Shown one piece after another: positions 32,502 to 44,197 of a DNA stretch of 64,000 nucleotides (the stretch's first letter is position 1; every line of letters begins with the position of its first letter). The notes under the pieces are model-generated. The model was given only the letters and a program-made list of their open reading frames with translations. It ran no database searches and was not told the origin of the DNA. The position numbers were made by a program, and so were the translations under genes. Source of the DNA: Phymatolithon calcareum (lineage: Eukaryota; Rhodophyta; Florideophyceae; Hapalidiales); the NCBI GenBank assembly GCA_977006965.1, contig OZ345365.1:2356001-2420000 (forward strand), read 5' to 3'.

Positions 32502-34436
32502 ATGGCGTCGCCAAAGAGGCACGCGGACGGTGAGGAGCCGCAAGCAGCGCCGAGTCGTTCTGGTCGCGGTAACTCTGTTCGGGACAATAACGGTGTCCGT
32601 GGTACGTTTACATCATTTTCAGAGCACTACAAGCCTTTTCTCATAGAGCTGGAAAACACTCGTTGGCATTGCGTCGCTATGCGGCGCGTGCACGCCAACC
32701 ATCTAAAGAATAACCCGAACATGCGGTCTTTAGGCCAGAACCACAAAGCGCGCCGGCAATGGCTGTAGACCCATGCCCTCGATTCACATGGTTCGTAGAT
32801 TAGACACTCGGAATTCATCGCTAAACTTACCGCAACGGATAAAAACACACTGGCCTGTCCGCGTCGCGTTTATTGCGAGCAACGCGCTCAAAGGCGGTTG
32901 TACCCAGCTTGCGTTGTGCTCAAGAACAACGAGCTACTAAAAATGCTGATCTACGAGGGAGATTCCGTGCCGGAGGATTGGGCGTCGCTGGCACGCCGCC
33001 GCCAATTGGTCAACCAACGCATAGTTCTGACTGCCTACAATCGTACGCCTGTAGCTCTTCTTCCCGACTCCAGCTTGCCACCCTTGCACTCTAACGTTTT
33101 AAAAAAGCGAATGCAGAAGGTAGTGCAGCTTGAACGTTTTAAGGAGTTCGTACTGGCCAACTCCGTTCCGACGGGTCGCCAGCTGCGCGGGAAAACTCAC
33201 TATCTCGTGCCCTCCATTCGAAAATTGCGGCCTCCTAACAAGTTGAAAGATTGTTCAAGCGATGCGCAGCGCGCACGGCACACTGAGATGATCCATGCGT
33301 CGCTCACGTTCCAATTCAACGACTCTCTTTTTGATCTTGAACCAGAGCTGACTCCTATCAGCCACGATACATTTTGCACGTGGTTTAAGGAGCTCTTCCC
33401 GCGCCATGGACTGTCACCCGTTAAGTGACTACTGTGACACATGTGCGGAGCAAAAGCAGCAGATAGACGGCGTGTGGAGCTCCAAGCAACACCTACTTGA
33501 TGGTGAGAGCGCCGCGGCTGTCGACATTGGCGCTAAAGAGTTGCTCATTGCATCGTATGAATCTAATCTGCGCCAGCATCGCGAGTTGGCTATCAAGAAA
33601 CAGAGAGAGTACAAAAAGCGCATTGTTCGAACTGCAATCTGTTTTCAGCGTAACATTCGGATGCCCGGGCTTGACCTGAACGCTGCTAGAGCGGCGAACC
33701 ACTGCCTTCTAACGAGCCTGATGCGGAGGTAGTACTGGCGTTCGACTTCCAGGTGGGCAAACAGCCGTGTGCACGCTTCCTTCGACTATACCTCGACACT
33801 GCCCCGTCCTTCAAGAGTAAGTATGTGGCGTTGCTAGCGGCGAAAATGGTAGCGCGCGGCCGATTTCAGCGTATCATTGTGTCGTATATGGTGCCAGGCC
33901 ACTCCAAGTTCGAACCTGACTCTTTGTATTGGCAGATTGCTAATCGCTTCTACAAGACAGATGTGCTTAATACGAGGTAACTGCTTCGCGAAATTGGAGT
34001 ATGCGACGCAGTTCCTCACGAATCTGCGCCTCGTAGTTTGGGCCACTGGAGGTCAGCGTTGGCGGCAAAGTACGTCGACGTGCCCCGCATTACCAACTGT
34101 AACTTAATGGTAGTGGAGAAGTCGTCGGAGCGCCGCGGTCAGGATCTCGTCATGACAGGTGTGTGTCTCCGTGTGAAGCGCAGTGTTACGCAGGACCAGT
34201 ATGAAAAAGCATTGCGCGGCGGCAGCACTACATTCAATCTGCTACAGCGCGCAGTGTCCATCAACGCAGACGCAGAACCAACCCAGGCCATGTCGGCGGC
34301 CTGCGACGACTCCATGAAAAAGCCCCTTGCCGTAGACAAACTGCGAAACATAGCAGAGACGTACAGTTCGTACGTGCCGCGGGACCGTTGGCCAGTCCAG
34401 CTGACCGAGGCGCTGCAGGTACAGCGCGAAGTCTAA
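32502..34436 (+). pseudogene. Decayed DDE-type transposase-like ORF (about 640 codons in pieces)
   Basis: One protein can be followed through at least three frame changes: 32,502-32,768, 32,835-33,428, 33,406-33,732, 33,735-33,980 and 33,980-34,436. Features in order: basic N-terminus; KELFPRHGLSPVK; a Cys pair in SDYCDTCAEQKQQI with a following coiled-coil-like stretch; LAFDFQVGK; LYLDTAPSFKSK (a D in the position of the second catalytic acid); then IIVSYMVPGHSKFEPDSLYW. The last motif resembles the G-H-T/S-K-F-x-P-D box of a group of eukaryotic DDE transposase-like proteins. Family assignment is tentative and no terminal repeats were found. Lies between LINE gamma and the ORF1-like ORF. Confidence 0.5.
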
Positions 34437-34695
34437 GACGATACCGGCAACTCGAAGAACGAGCAGAAGCATGTGCCTGCGAACTCACAGTATGATGCAA
34501 AGCAATTCGCGTGGCAGAGTTGATGAGTACACCAGAAGGAGCTGCGCGGGCTCACATTTACTTACGACGCGTTGAAGGGGCCAGTAGGCTGTCTGATGTG
34601 CAACTGGCAGACAGGCTGCGCAATGACCCCCAATCCGGAATTCACACAATGCCTCGCCGAAAAAGAGTTCGCACAGCTTTTCAAAGAACGTAACT

Positions 34696-35318
34696 AAACA
34701 ACAATGTTGTGTATCACAACGTTTCGAGAACCCTTTTCTGTATCAGAATAAAGTTCTTTTATGTTTTTCAAGAGTCATTGTACTAGCTTCTCATTGCTGT
34801 AGTCCTTTTTTCGGCCGTCGCATGTAATCGAATTGTCGCTTAGAGCGCACTGCCACTGTACTGAAGATTTCGACGTAAGAGAAGCAGAGCGTTCGAACAC
34901 ACTAACGTGCCATGAACATCGCCACGCCCGAAAAATGCTACAGAAAAGTGGTGCTATGCCATCCGCCGCCGGCTAATTCGATCTTGCTCTTGCGTAATTC
35001 TGGAACGTCTGTACAGGCAACGCACACGTTTGCGCGACAAAAGCAATTCAAGGTATTACCTTTTCCGATATATCTCTCGGATAATTAGTCTCAGCTCCGA
35101 TTCGGATCTTCTTCATGCACTTAGAGAAGTATATTTTCTCGAAAAGTCAAAACATTTTCAACGAATTCTGACTACGAGCACGGCTCGGAAAAAGCAAATA
35201 CACCCCTCTGCGTTTTGCAGTACGGAAGGGTCCAAAATACGGTCCACGGAATGTGCATCTGGGTTCTCCTTCTGACAGGTCTCAATTCATTCTATATGAT
35301 CATGCTATAATTTAAATG
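34696..35318. other. Intergenic, no feature recognised
   Basis: No convincing ORF or repeat. AT-rich with a possible AATAAA at about 34,747. Confidence 0.4.
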
Positions 35319-36640
35319 TTAGCATTGCTCCATATACGATCCGGACTTTCTGACGAATAGATCTTCTGTGGTTGTCACTTGCTTCCCCGCAAAAGGCTCT
35401 GTTGTACCATTTCTGAGTGCTGTTTTATGACGAGAGCCTTCCTCAGACTCTTCCACAGCCAGGTCAGCTGGCTCTGGGACTGGTTCACCTGCAGCTTCTG
35501 GGATAGTACCAGATTTCGAGGATTGTGGTCCTTCGAGAGTATCTTTCGATACAGGGCGTAGCCCAGGCTCCGCACTCAATGCGCTTTCAAAAATCGTCAA
35601 TTAGCTGCATTCGCAATGCTCTGATACTAATCTTGGGCTACTATATTGCTCGACTTGGATGCAAAATAGCGTTCGTGCCCATAGCTTCTCCATGTTCCTC
35701 TTCCGGTATTCAATGCCGCTTGGTGTCTGCCTAGTGTTTAACGCATTCTCAAATGCGTTAAAACGTGGCATGTGGACCATCTTAGCTGATATGACCAGAC
35801 TGAAGATGCTTGGTCTATCTATCTTCTCGACAAGGAGCTCCATTATAGAATTTTCCAATGAACAAGACGTGCAAGAGACATCTATTAGATAGAAGATCAC
35901 GTATAGCTCTTTCTATGAACATCCTTTCCGTTCTTGAGAGGTTTTTGAAATACAGTGCTTCCACCATTGGGCTCTTCTCGGCTCTCATCATAGGGCCAAT
36001 TGGTTCAGTGAACCTGTTCAGATTCAGTTTTTCTTCTTCGGAGACGTCTGTGTTTCTATTTGGCTGCCGTGCTGTGTCCATGTAGGACGGCCTTGGGGCC
36101 TGTTGCTCTGTGGCGCTGGATAGAGGAGGAAACTCATCCTCACACTGGTTTTCTCTTGTCGATAGCGTCGTGCCCTTAACTGCCCGTCCTTCAGACTCTT
36201 GTTTTCTTCTCTGAGGGGGACCACCTCTGCTTCAAGGACTGTCACCGTGTTCACCGTATCTTTATGCTTTCTTTTGAGCTCGTCTAGCCTCTGGAATAGT
36301 TCTGAAAAATCGGGTGGGATTTCTCCGTCTCCTGCGGGGGCCATTAGCGTCTTCTGAAGTATTATTGCTCTCACCCCCTTGAATGGACGAGGCCACCTGG
36401 TCACAAAAGACGAGGCGTCCTTTCCAGTCTTTCTTGAAGGACTTTTGTAACATTTGAGCAAGAGAGAAACCGTGCCAAATCCTCCCGTCATAGAAAGTGT
36501 TCCCATTTTCTCACATCCGAAACACGGGGCAATGTTTCGCATCGAGGAAAACAACTGCCAGGTTAGGTTGTCTCTCAATGTAGGTGGCTGGCTCTGTGCA
36601 GCCTTCCCGCTGGTTACCGGGGTCGTTCTCGAATCTCCTG
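35319..36640 (-). pseudogene. Possible LINE ORF1 (coiled-coil protein), broken
   Basis: Minus-strand pieces 36,024-36,578, 35,815-36,081, 35,601-35,900 and 35,319-35,600. The first has a Cys pair CFGCEKMG, then a heptad-like segment FSELFQRLDELKRKHKDTVN ... VLEAEVVPLREENKSL, which suggests a coiled coil. The next pieces read a helical domain with RTERMFIERAIRDLLSNRCL and GIEYRKRNMEKLWAR. Coiled coil followed by a basic/helical domain is usual for LINE ORF1 proteins. It would lie on the correct strand and side to be the ORF1 of LINE gamma if the DDE element at about 32,480-34,690 inserted between them. Identity is inferred, not shown by a diagnostic domain. Confidence 0.4.
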
Positions 36641-36982
36641 CTGCTTGATTTTTTCAGGTAGATATTGTTCTTGTCTGTGGACCAGAGATAAGTTCCTGGT
36701 CGACTTCAGAACTCAAATTTTGATTATTTGTTTGAGTATTCCCATTCCCCGTCGTCGAGTTTCTACTCGCACGACGTCTTTATTTGCGATTCTTTTTGCG
36801 TCACCCACGGAAGGTCTCGGCATTTGCGACCTTCCTTGCTTTGTGTATCCACTTCTGACAACATGGTGCTTTGTGCACTCAAGGGTAAACTCTCCTGGGC
36901 CGGTTCGCCTCGATTCCGCTGCGCCAGTCGCTTGACTTTTTGGTAGACCCGATCGGTCCGACATTTCCTCGCGAAGCGCGCC

Positions 36983-37505
36983 TCCATAATGCGACAAACG
37001 ATGTGGTTCACAAAGCTCTTCTCTGTACCTTTACAGAGGTATTTGCGCATAACCTAGATGCTACGACAAATATAAACGCAAGAACGCAGAAGAACGCAAA
37101 AGGAGAATGGGAAGAATGTCTCCCTCCTAAAGCCGTTGGGCAGGAGGGCTGGCGACCTCCTCAGCCCATCAAGAACGAGCTATCGCCATTTATCACTTTC
37201 AAAAAAGCGAAGCACAGGCTTCTTTGCATGCACTGGTTATTTCACCGCTTCCCATACCCCTGGCTAGAGCAAGCAAGAAACGAAGATCCCGAGCTCGATG
37301 AAGCTCTCACAGTTATCTCAAACACAAAGCCTGCAACGACTTTCCGATATTCAAAAAGGGATGCTGTAAATGGCAGTTGATACTATGCGAAGAATATGTC
37401 CGAAGTCAACTTCTTAAATGAAAGCGCAAGCGAAGAATTGTAGCGCAACGAAAAAGACTCTCACGTGCAATGATAATTCACAAAGGGAGCTTCAATTAAA
37501 CAGAA
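36983..37505 (+). mobile_element. LINE alpha 3' fragment
   Basis: Starts at AATGCGACAAACGATGTGG and continues through the C-terminal ORF (36,940-37,380; PPQPIKNELSPFITFKKAKH) and the 3'UTR end TTCAATTAAACAGAATTGC. Closest to the copy at 40,858-41,575, with which it shares GEWEECLPPKA. 5'-truncated. Confidence 0.75.
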
Positions 37506-38459
37506 TTGCAATCCAATTCCTATCGCAATTCTATGAACACGCAGTATCACAGGCACGGCTAACGAAATACAACCAGCACCTTCCTGTACCACATAGATCA
37601 CACGGTGTGCGTCTTTAGTAGAACCCAATTTAAAATCAACCCAAAGTTAATGTATCTCCTATTCATCCGTTCTATTTCTTGCGTTGTCCTCATAGTGCAG
37701 CATAACTTTGAAAATGCACTAGATGCCTAATCTTTTGGGTTGTCTCCGATTCCAGACGGATCATCCGACTGCCAGTGCCAGACTTTAGCGTCGTCAGGCA
37801 ACAGACAAAGGGTCTTAGGCACGCGCTCTGCGCGGTTCGCAAAGTCGGCGTGGACGTGCTTGGTTAGACAGGATGTTTCGGTCGCGACTTATAAACGACT
37901 CCACTTGCCTCAACGCCGACATGAGCGGGCGAGCACGGTGGCAGGGCACACAAGCAGTCCGCGAGAGAGAGATATTTCTGTCTTGGGCAGCCTATACCCC
38001 CATGGGTGGATGGGCGTGCACCCCACATTCATACAATGCATTGATTTAATTGTGTACAGCCGGGCAGGACCTTAATGTCCCGAGCACCAGTATGATGGAT
38101 CTGATCCACTGGATTATCCATGATCCATCCTGTCGCACCAATAATTTGGAATCCCACAATGTTGGTGGGACCCGGTCGAACATCAGATGTTTTGCTGGAA
38201 CGTAGAACTGAATTCCAAACCGACGAATTTTTCGGTTCAAACTCGGGCAGTCCATGGTACGTGCTGGGGGGTTTTCTTCGGCTTTTTACGGAAAAAACCA
38301 GTGTAAATTACATGACAATTTTCTTTTCACACAGATTCTTGTCTTGGCCATGTGGATTCTGCTGACGTTTTTATTGTACAGTAGAAAGCAATGCCACGTG
38401 AATATATGGAAGAGGGTAACAAGGTACTTTGTTAGCCTCAGGTGGAGGAGGACATGTAA
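37506..38459. other. Intergenic, no confident gene
   Basis: A hydrophobic plus-strand stretch at about 38,310-38,390 (FLFTQILVLAMWILLTFLLY) could be a membrane-spanning remnant, similar in style but not in sequence to the 53,618 gene's C-terminus. No supporting ORF context. GATCC-rich palindromic words at 38,095-38,135. Confidence 0.3.
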
Positions 38460-38705
38460 TGATTTATTTAATAGTACCCAACGCCTCACCCAGGAGTAAC
38501 AGGGCTAGCTTTTCGAACCGTGTGTAGCATAGTCTGGTCAGGCATGACCTTCTTAATTCGAATTTCTCTACTAACAAGTGCACGTGTGAGTCGTTTACGC
38601 TCATCTTCCACATCAGAGCCCATCTGCGATGATGATAAAATAAGTTGGATCGCAACCAGCTCAATTACCGCTGTCGTACCGCAGATTTTGCGAGACTCAT
38701 AACAG
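38460..38705 (-). mobile_element. LINE beta 3'-end fragment
   Basis: The minus strand matches the C-terminal and 3' end of the LINE at 11,288-14,883. The shared plus-strand words are CCTCACC, GGAGTAAC, GGGCAGCT/GGGCTAGC and the CTCAATTACCGC run. Coding is broken. No TSD identified. Confidence 0.55.
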
Positions 38706-39221
38706 GTACTAACTCAGAATTTCGGGACTCATAACATTTGATCTGCAGCGGTTTATGGAATCGCGGTGCGCTGGAGGGCTCGCAAAGGTGATCTTGTGAC
38801 ATCATTACCTTGTTGCGTCCGTGGGCTTCTTCCATGGGACGTAAGAGGATGAAATCTAATTTTAAACTGGGGTCCTATGTCTGCACGTACACAAGCATCG
38901 CGACTGGAGGAAAATCGATGTTTTGTTTTTTTCTGGACGAAAACTTTTTTACTTTACTTGCTTTTCGGACAACAACCTCGTTCTCAATGATCCTCCTTCC
39001 CGCTTAGAATTCAGTATTTCGGTGTGAGCGCTAGAGCTGATGGTTCCTTCAACGCACACTTTTCATGGCCATGTTGTTCCAAAGATGCACGTGCAGTTTT
39101 TGCAGCACATATGATTCATTAGTTGAGTAGTGGTCAGTGCCATTAGTTCCAATCAGATCGTATTTGACTTTTAGATCTCATATGCAACAATAGTGTCCCA
39201 TCCCGTCCGCCGTGCCATTTT

Positions 39222-39526
39222 GTTTGTTTGTTTGTTTGTTTGTTTATTGCAGGTTATTCGAATTACACAAAGTGTACATTATTCAACATCTAGGGGTCCT
39301 CTAAATGCTCCTGATATGGATCCATTCCTGGTACTCGCGTATCTGCTTCGCGCTAGTACTGCTGCACACCACTCCAAGGCGACATCCGTGTGCCCTTTGC
39401 GGAACGTTAATTCAATTCTTGCTTGTGACAGGACTCGAACCGGCGACCTCAACATTCCTGCCTGTATCATACCGAAATATGCGCACAGGTGCGCGGAGGC
39501 AGTTTTACCACTATACCACAGGTGGT
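39222..39526 (-). mobile_element. tRNA-derived SINE, 305 bp, 13-bp TSD
   Basis: GCCGTGCCATTTT flanks it at 39,209-39,221 and 39,527-39,539; copy A (about 249-261) has a single copy and no insert. Read on the minus strand it begins with CTGTGGTATAGTGGTAAAAC (an A-box region very like tRNA 5' halves), has the B box GGTTCGAGTCC and ends in a (CAAA)n tail. The body matches the SINE at 30,135-30,426. Confidence 0.95.
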
Positions 39527-39886
39527 GCCGTGCCATTTTGCATTGCAAAGGCTGTTTGACTTGTTGCCGCCATGCTGCTATTCGACTGAAATCTTGAAAA
39601 TATCTCTACTGCAACGCGTTAACTTCCTGGGACAGAGGCCTTATGTTCCCAAGAGTACACGTGAAGACTTATGCAGCACGCAGTTCGATTCGATGCTTTG
39701 GTTGTCGATAAACATCAACTCGGCTCTCCCACCGTCCACGTGGACTCGCGTATAATGGAACCATCGCAGTTGCTTCCGGTGGAATCGTCAATGACGAGCG
39801 GCAGCCAGAGAAGAAGCGTGCTTACAATTAGCCAGCAGGATTAAAGCCCTGTTGTAATCTAAGTAGAGGTTATAATTTGACCAAAT

Positions 39887-39936
39887 TATGGGGCTAGCAA
39901 GCAGTGCTTGTAGAAGCACTGCATGCTAGCCCCATA
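39887..39936. repeat. Hairpin, copy-B counterpart of 628-677
   Basis: Same 23-bp arms and GTAG loop, with one mismatch (GCATGC in place of GCTTGC in the right arm). Confidence 0.7.
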
Positions 39937-40345
39937 GGATTGGATTTCGGTTTAATTGAAGCTCCCTTTGCCAATTATCGTTGCACCTGAGAGACTTTTC
40001 GTTGCGCTACAATCCTTCTCTTACGTTCTAATTTAAGTAGTTGTTTTTGGACATTTTCTTTGCACAGAATCCAACTGCCACTTACAGTATTTGTTTTTGA
40101 ATATCAGAAAGTCGTTGTTTGGACATTAAGTTTGAAGTATGCTTGAGTGCCTCATCTAGTTCGGAATATTCGTTTGTTGCTTGCTCTTGCCAGGAGTATG
40201 GGAAGCGGTGAAATAACCAGTGCGTGCAAAGAAGCCTGTGCTTCGCTTTTTTGAGAGTGCGTAATGGCGATAGCTCGTTCTTGATGGGCTGAGGAGGTCG
40301 CCGGCCCTCCCGTCCAGCGGCATGGGGAGGGAGTCATGCATCCCA
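39937..40345 (-). mobile_element. LINE alpha 3'-end fragment (copy B)
   Basis: Counterpart of 678-1,087. Minus-strand open stretch 40,152-40,385 and the same 3'UTR end. Confidence 0.7.
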
Positions 40346-40628
40346 TAAAATTCTGAGGGCTGACACAATTGTTGCTGTATTTCAAAGAAAAGTGCTCATT
40401 ATCTGCTGTTACTGTAGAACAATTAACTCACATTTTAAGAGCCTGTTTCTCGTGACTTGAAACCCATCCTCGAGTACTACGGCGGAGCGTTCTTTTTTGC
40501 GCGCACAGGCGTTGTTCAGAATGTGCAGATAAAAACTTTTAGTGCTGTGTAATCCACCGTCACCCATATGTCCACGAGTATGTGCACCAATTATCATAAA
40601 TGAACGTACAAATAGTGCTCCTGGAGAG

Positions 40629-40689
40629 AAGAAGAAGAAGAAGTGTAAGTTTTTTTATTTAAAAGTTACCAACGCATCTGCAGACGCTA
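40629..40689 (-). mobile_element. 61-bp retro-insert, (TTC)n tail, 8-bp TSD
   Basis: CTGGAGAG at 40,621-40,628 and 40,690-40,697; copy A (about 1,371) is uninterrupted. The insert begins AAGAAGAAGAAGAAG and ends ACCAACGCATCTGCAGACGC, matching the left edge of the 443-bp insert at 12,830-13,272. It is an extremely 5'-truncated copy of that family. Confidence 0.85.
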
Positions 40690-40857
40690 CTGGAGAGAGC
40701 AGTAACCTCAGATGATGTGGATCGCGATCGACGTGGGAATCAAACACGACAACTGACATTCAAGATAGACCTGGCCTTCAGCGAGTATGGGAACAGCAAG
40801 AAGAGCACCGCACCAGGAAATTTACTTTCGCCAAGAATATTGTACCACACCAAACAG

Positions 40858-41575
40858 CGAGGTTCGCAGACCTGACGAGTAACATCCTCCGCGCACTGGA
40901 CGCTCTTGAGAGCAACCTGTTCTCAAGATTGTTCTGGACATGATGCAAGAATATGCAGGCCCGCTTTCGAGGAATATGCCGCCTGGAGGCCATTCAACTA
41001 CGTCAAGCGCATTTGAGCTCCAAGTTAAATTACAGCACAGAAACTTCGAAGAAAACAGGCACTTGAGCTTCCAAGGGCACAGCACGACTGGCATACTGAA
41101 CGCGACAAACGATGTGGTTCACAAAGCTCTTCTCTGTACCTTTACAGAGGTATTTGCGCATAACCTAGATGCTACGACAAAAGTAAACGCAAGAACGCAG
41201 AAGAACGCAAAAGGAGAATGGGAAGAATGTCTCCCTCCTAAAGCCGCTGGACGGGAGGGGTGGCGAACTCCTCAGCCCATCAAGAACGAGCTATCGCCAT
41301 TTATCACTTTCAAAAAAGCGAAGCACAGGCTTCTTTGCATGCACTGGTTATTTCACCGCTTCCCATACCCCTGGCTAGAGCAAGCAAGAAACGAAGATCC
41401 CGAGCTCGATGAAGCTCTCACAGTTATCTCAAACACAAAGCCTGCAACGACTTTCCGATATTCAAAAAGGGATGCTGTAAATGGCAGTTGATACTATGCA
41501 AAGAAAATGTCCGAAGTCAACTACTTAAATGAAAGCGTAAGCGAAGGATTGTAGCGCAACGAAGAGCCTCTCAGG
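40858..41575 (+). mobile_element. LINE alpha fragment (copy B)
   Basis: Counterpart of 1,530-2,255. Open stretch 40,940-41,491 (183 aa) with PPQPIKNELSPFIT replaced in part by TPQPIKNELSPF. Its coding part is closer to 36,983-37,505 than to copy A, which may reflect gene conversion. Confidence 0.7.
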
Positions 41576-42465
41576 TGCAGTGAAAACTTATTTTCTTTAT
41601 AGGTGTTTGGAGGTTGGTCCCCTAAAATAAATCTGCTAAAGCGTCTCCGACAAAGTGCATATCCGAACGAATCGCTGCTCGTATGTGCCACCTATTCTAG
41701 TACTATCTTTGCCGTTGTTGCTGAACCCTCAAGGTAAAGTTGAATTCCTTTGAGCGCCCGGTCTTCGCAATTCCACCTCAAATGGAATCATTGCAGACAG
41801 ATGCGAGATTCCGGCAACGCTATTCCCGGTACTCTGCATGGCTGGATTCCTACAAAAAAGCCCTGAATTGGAAAAAATTCGAATGGAGTGAGCAGTGAGC
41901 TGGGTGGGAGGGTGGGTTTCTTGCAGGAAAGGAAAGCCTTGGCTGGATCTCTTGATGCGCGATGGGTCCTGTGCCTTAAACGTCTGATCGACTCTGCGCG
42001 CTATGTGAGCTTGCCATAATTGGAGGAGAACGGTTTCTGGGAATTGCAGCACCCTACACTCTCAGCTTGTGAAACCGCTCGATCGCACACAATGTCGGTA
42101 CTCCCTCTGATGCCAGCCATGACGAGAACGGTCCCCTGTCGGCTTCTGTTGTCGTTGCCCGTCAGTGTCTTGCTCTCGTTGCATTTAACATTCACTGACC
42201 GAAGCTTCGCCGCATAATCAAACCAGCAGTAAACATTTGCTGACTGACTCGCAGCTGCACCGGACATTCAAAGAAGTTTTCACCTTCGATACTGAAATCA
42301 ATTATAATTGCACCTGAGCGATTTTTCGTTGCGCTACAGACCTTCGCTTACGTTCTCATTTAAGTAGTTGTTTTCGGACATTTGTTTTGGACAGCATCAA
42401 CTCCATACAGTGAGGACGAAAGAAAGCAGACACTGAATTCTTTGCACAATGTAGACTTTTGGCGG
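41576..42465. other. No gene recognised
   Basis: Counterpart of 2,256-3,130. LINE alpha 3'-end scrap at about 42,300-42,385 (minus). Confidence 0.5.
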
Positions 42466-43654
42466 CAGATCTGGTTCATGCTACTGAACTATACACCCGG
42501 GCAATTAATGAGGGCGCGAACGTATGCGCAATGGAAGCCTGGCTGATTTGCCGATAAGTGGAACAGAACGAGTAAAAGAGGACCCGCGTCGGGCTGTGAA
42601 GCTGTAAAAGCGTTCCATCGAGGATTGTGCCTGCCATGACCAAGTTGGGTAGCTTGCTCCACGATGGTGTAGAGGGTGTCCCAGCACATCCGCTCAGTTC
42701 TATTGAACTATACGCACGAGAAATTGATGAGGGTGCAAGCGTGGTGGCCATACACAAATTGGTAATGTTGATTGAGGACGGAGCTGAAGGAGTACCGGCA
42801 GACGCGGCTCCTCTGGTAGAGCTGTAAAATGGGGCTATCGAAGAAGGTGGGTATGTTCCTGCCATGAGCAACCTTGGACACATGCTCCAATATGGTGCGG
42901 ACAATATTCCGGCCGATCCTGGTGCTGCTCTTGAGCTAAACAAGGAGACCAGAGGTGGGTTTTTGCAGTCCACTGAATCGTGCTACACCAACAAGAAAAG
43001 AAACTCTTCCATAGACAGAATCCAGTCAAAACCTCTTGGCACTAGGAAAGTTGCCCCAAGCGTCAGCAGATGTGTTGGTAACTTTTATACAAAATCTAAC
43101 TTTCTTCTTCTTCTTTAGCTATACAGACGGGCAGTGGAGACATACTTGCCATGGGTATCAAGGCGCATTTACTGAATTTTGGAGATAAAAGAGTATCGTT
43201 AGATCCCATTCGTGAAATGGAGCTCTACAATCGTGCCGTATAGGAAGGTGATAATATTGTAGTCAAGAACAACTTTGCCTTTCTGCTGGAACGCGGTGCA
43301 GAAGGTATTCCGCCTGATCCGATTCGTGATCATAAGCTATATGAACGAGCAATTGATGAGGGCACAAGCTTGGCTCCAGTGACCAACCTGGCATACTTGC
43401 TAGAAAAGGGAGCTGAAGGATTACCGGCAGACCCGGCTGGAGGGGTGGAGCTATGCAATCGTGCCATCGTGGAAGGGAAGGACTATTCTGCTTTGAAAAA
43501 CTTGGGGCTGTTACTTCAATATGGCGCAGAGAGTGTTGCGCCAGATCCCTTTCGTGCTTCTGAGTTATTTACGCGTGCAGTTGATGAGGACGCACACGTG
43601 AAGGCGATGATCAACTTTGCAGCTATGTTGGAAAAAGGACTGGCCGTAACCTGA
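42466..43654 (+). pseudogene. Sel1-repeat protein pseudogene (copy B)
   Basis: Same Sel1-like units and the same predicted intron (42,955-43,118) as 3,133-4,495. It shares the early frameshift and the TAG (in GTATAGGAAGG, near 43,240). It adds its own stops in CTGTAAAAG (near 42,601) and GAGCTGTAAAATG (near 42,822). It lacks the 45-bp insert of copy A. Between the lesions the units are well kept, for example 43,370-43,654. Dead in both copies. Confidence 0.8.
42955..43118 (+). other. Predicted intron in Sel1 pseudogene, copy B
   Basis: GTGGGT ... TTCTTCTTCTTTAG, 164 nt, identical boundaries to copy A. Confidence 0.65.
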
Positions 43655-44197
43655 AATCAGAGCGTGCCACAGACAGAGGAGTAATTTTCTAGTTTCGTGG
43701 AGTTGCTGCATTCTTGCGTCATCTACACAGCGACGGATGATCGAAACAACCGAATTCTCGTGAACACGGGAGAACTGCAATGATCGCCCTTATTCCCAGC
43801 TCTCTAGGGAACGCCCCATGAGCTAAAGCGCAGCAAGGTTGGGGCCCAGTACATGCAACCAGACAGGTTGTAGGACTTTTCAAAATACCGCCCACTCGAA
43901 ACGTTGCGCTTCTCTCCAATCATGATTCTATCGTGCTAATGACGTGAACTCACTCGATGCGTTTCGAGAAATGCAAGGATTTGATTGGATTTCTCCCTTT
44001 GTCAATTATCATTGCACCTGAGAGACTTTTCGTTGCGCTGCAATCCTTCGCATACGTTCTTATTTTTAAAAGACGAAAAAACAATTAACGCATTCTGCAT
44101 TAAAGAAAGAAAGGATTGTAAAACATGGCATGCCACTGCGGAGGAATGTTTTTCCACTTTCTTCTTTCTTTCTTTATTGCGGAAAGATTGCTCACAC

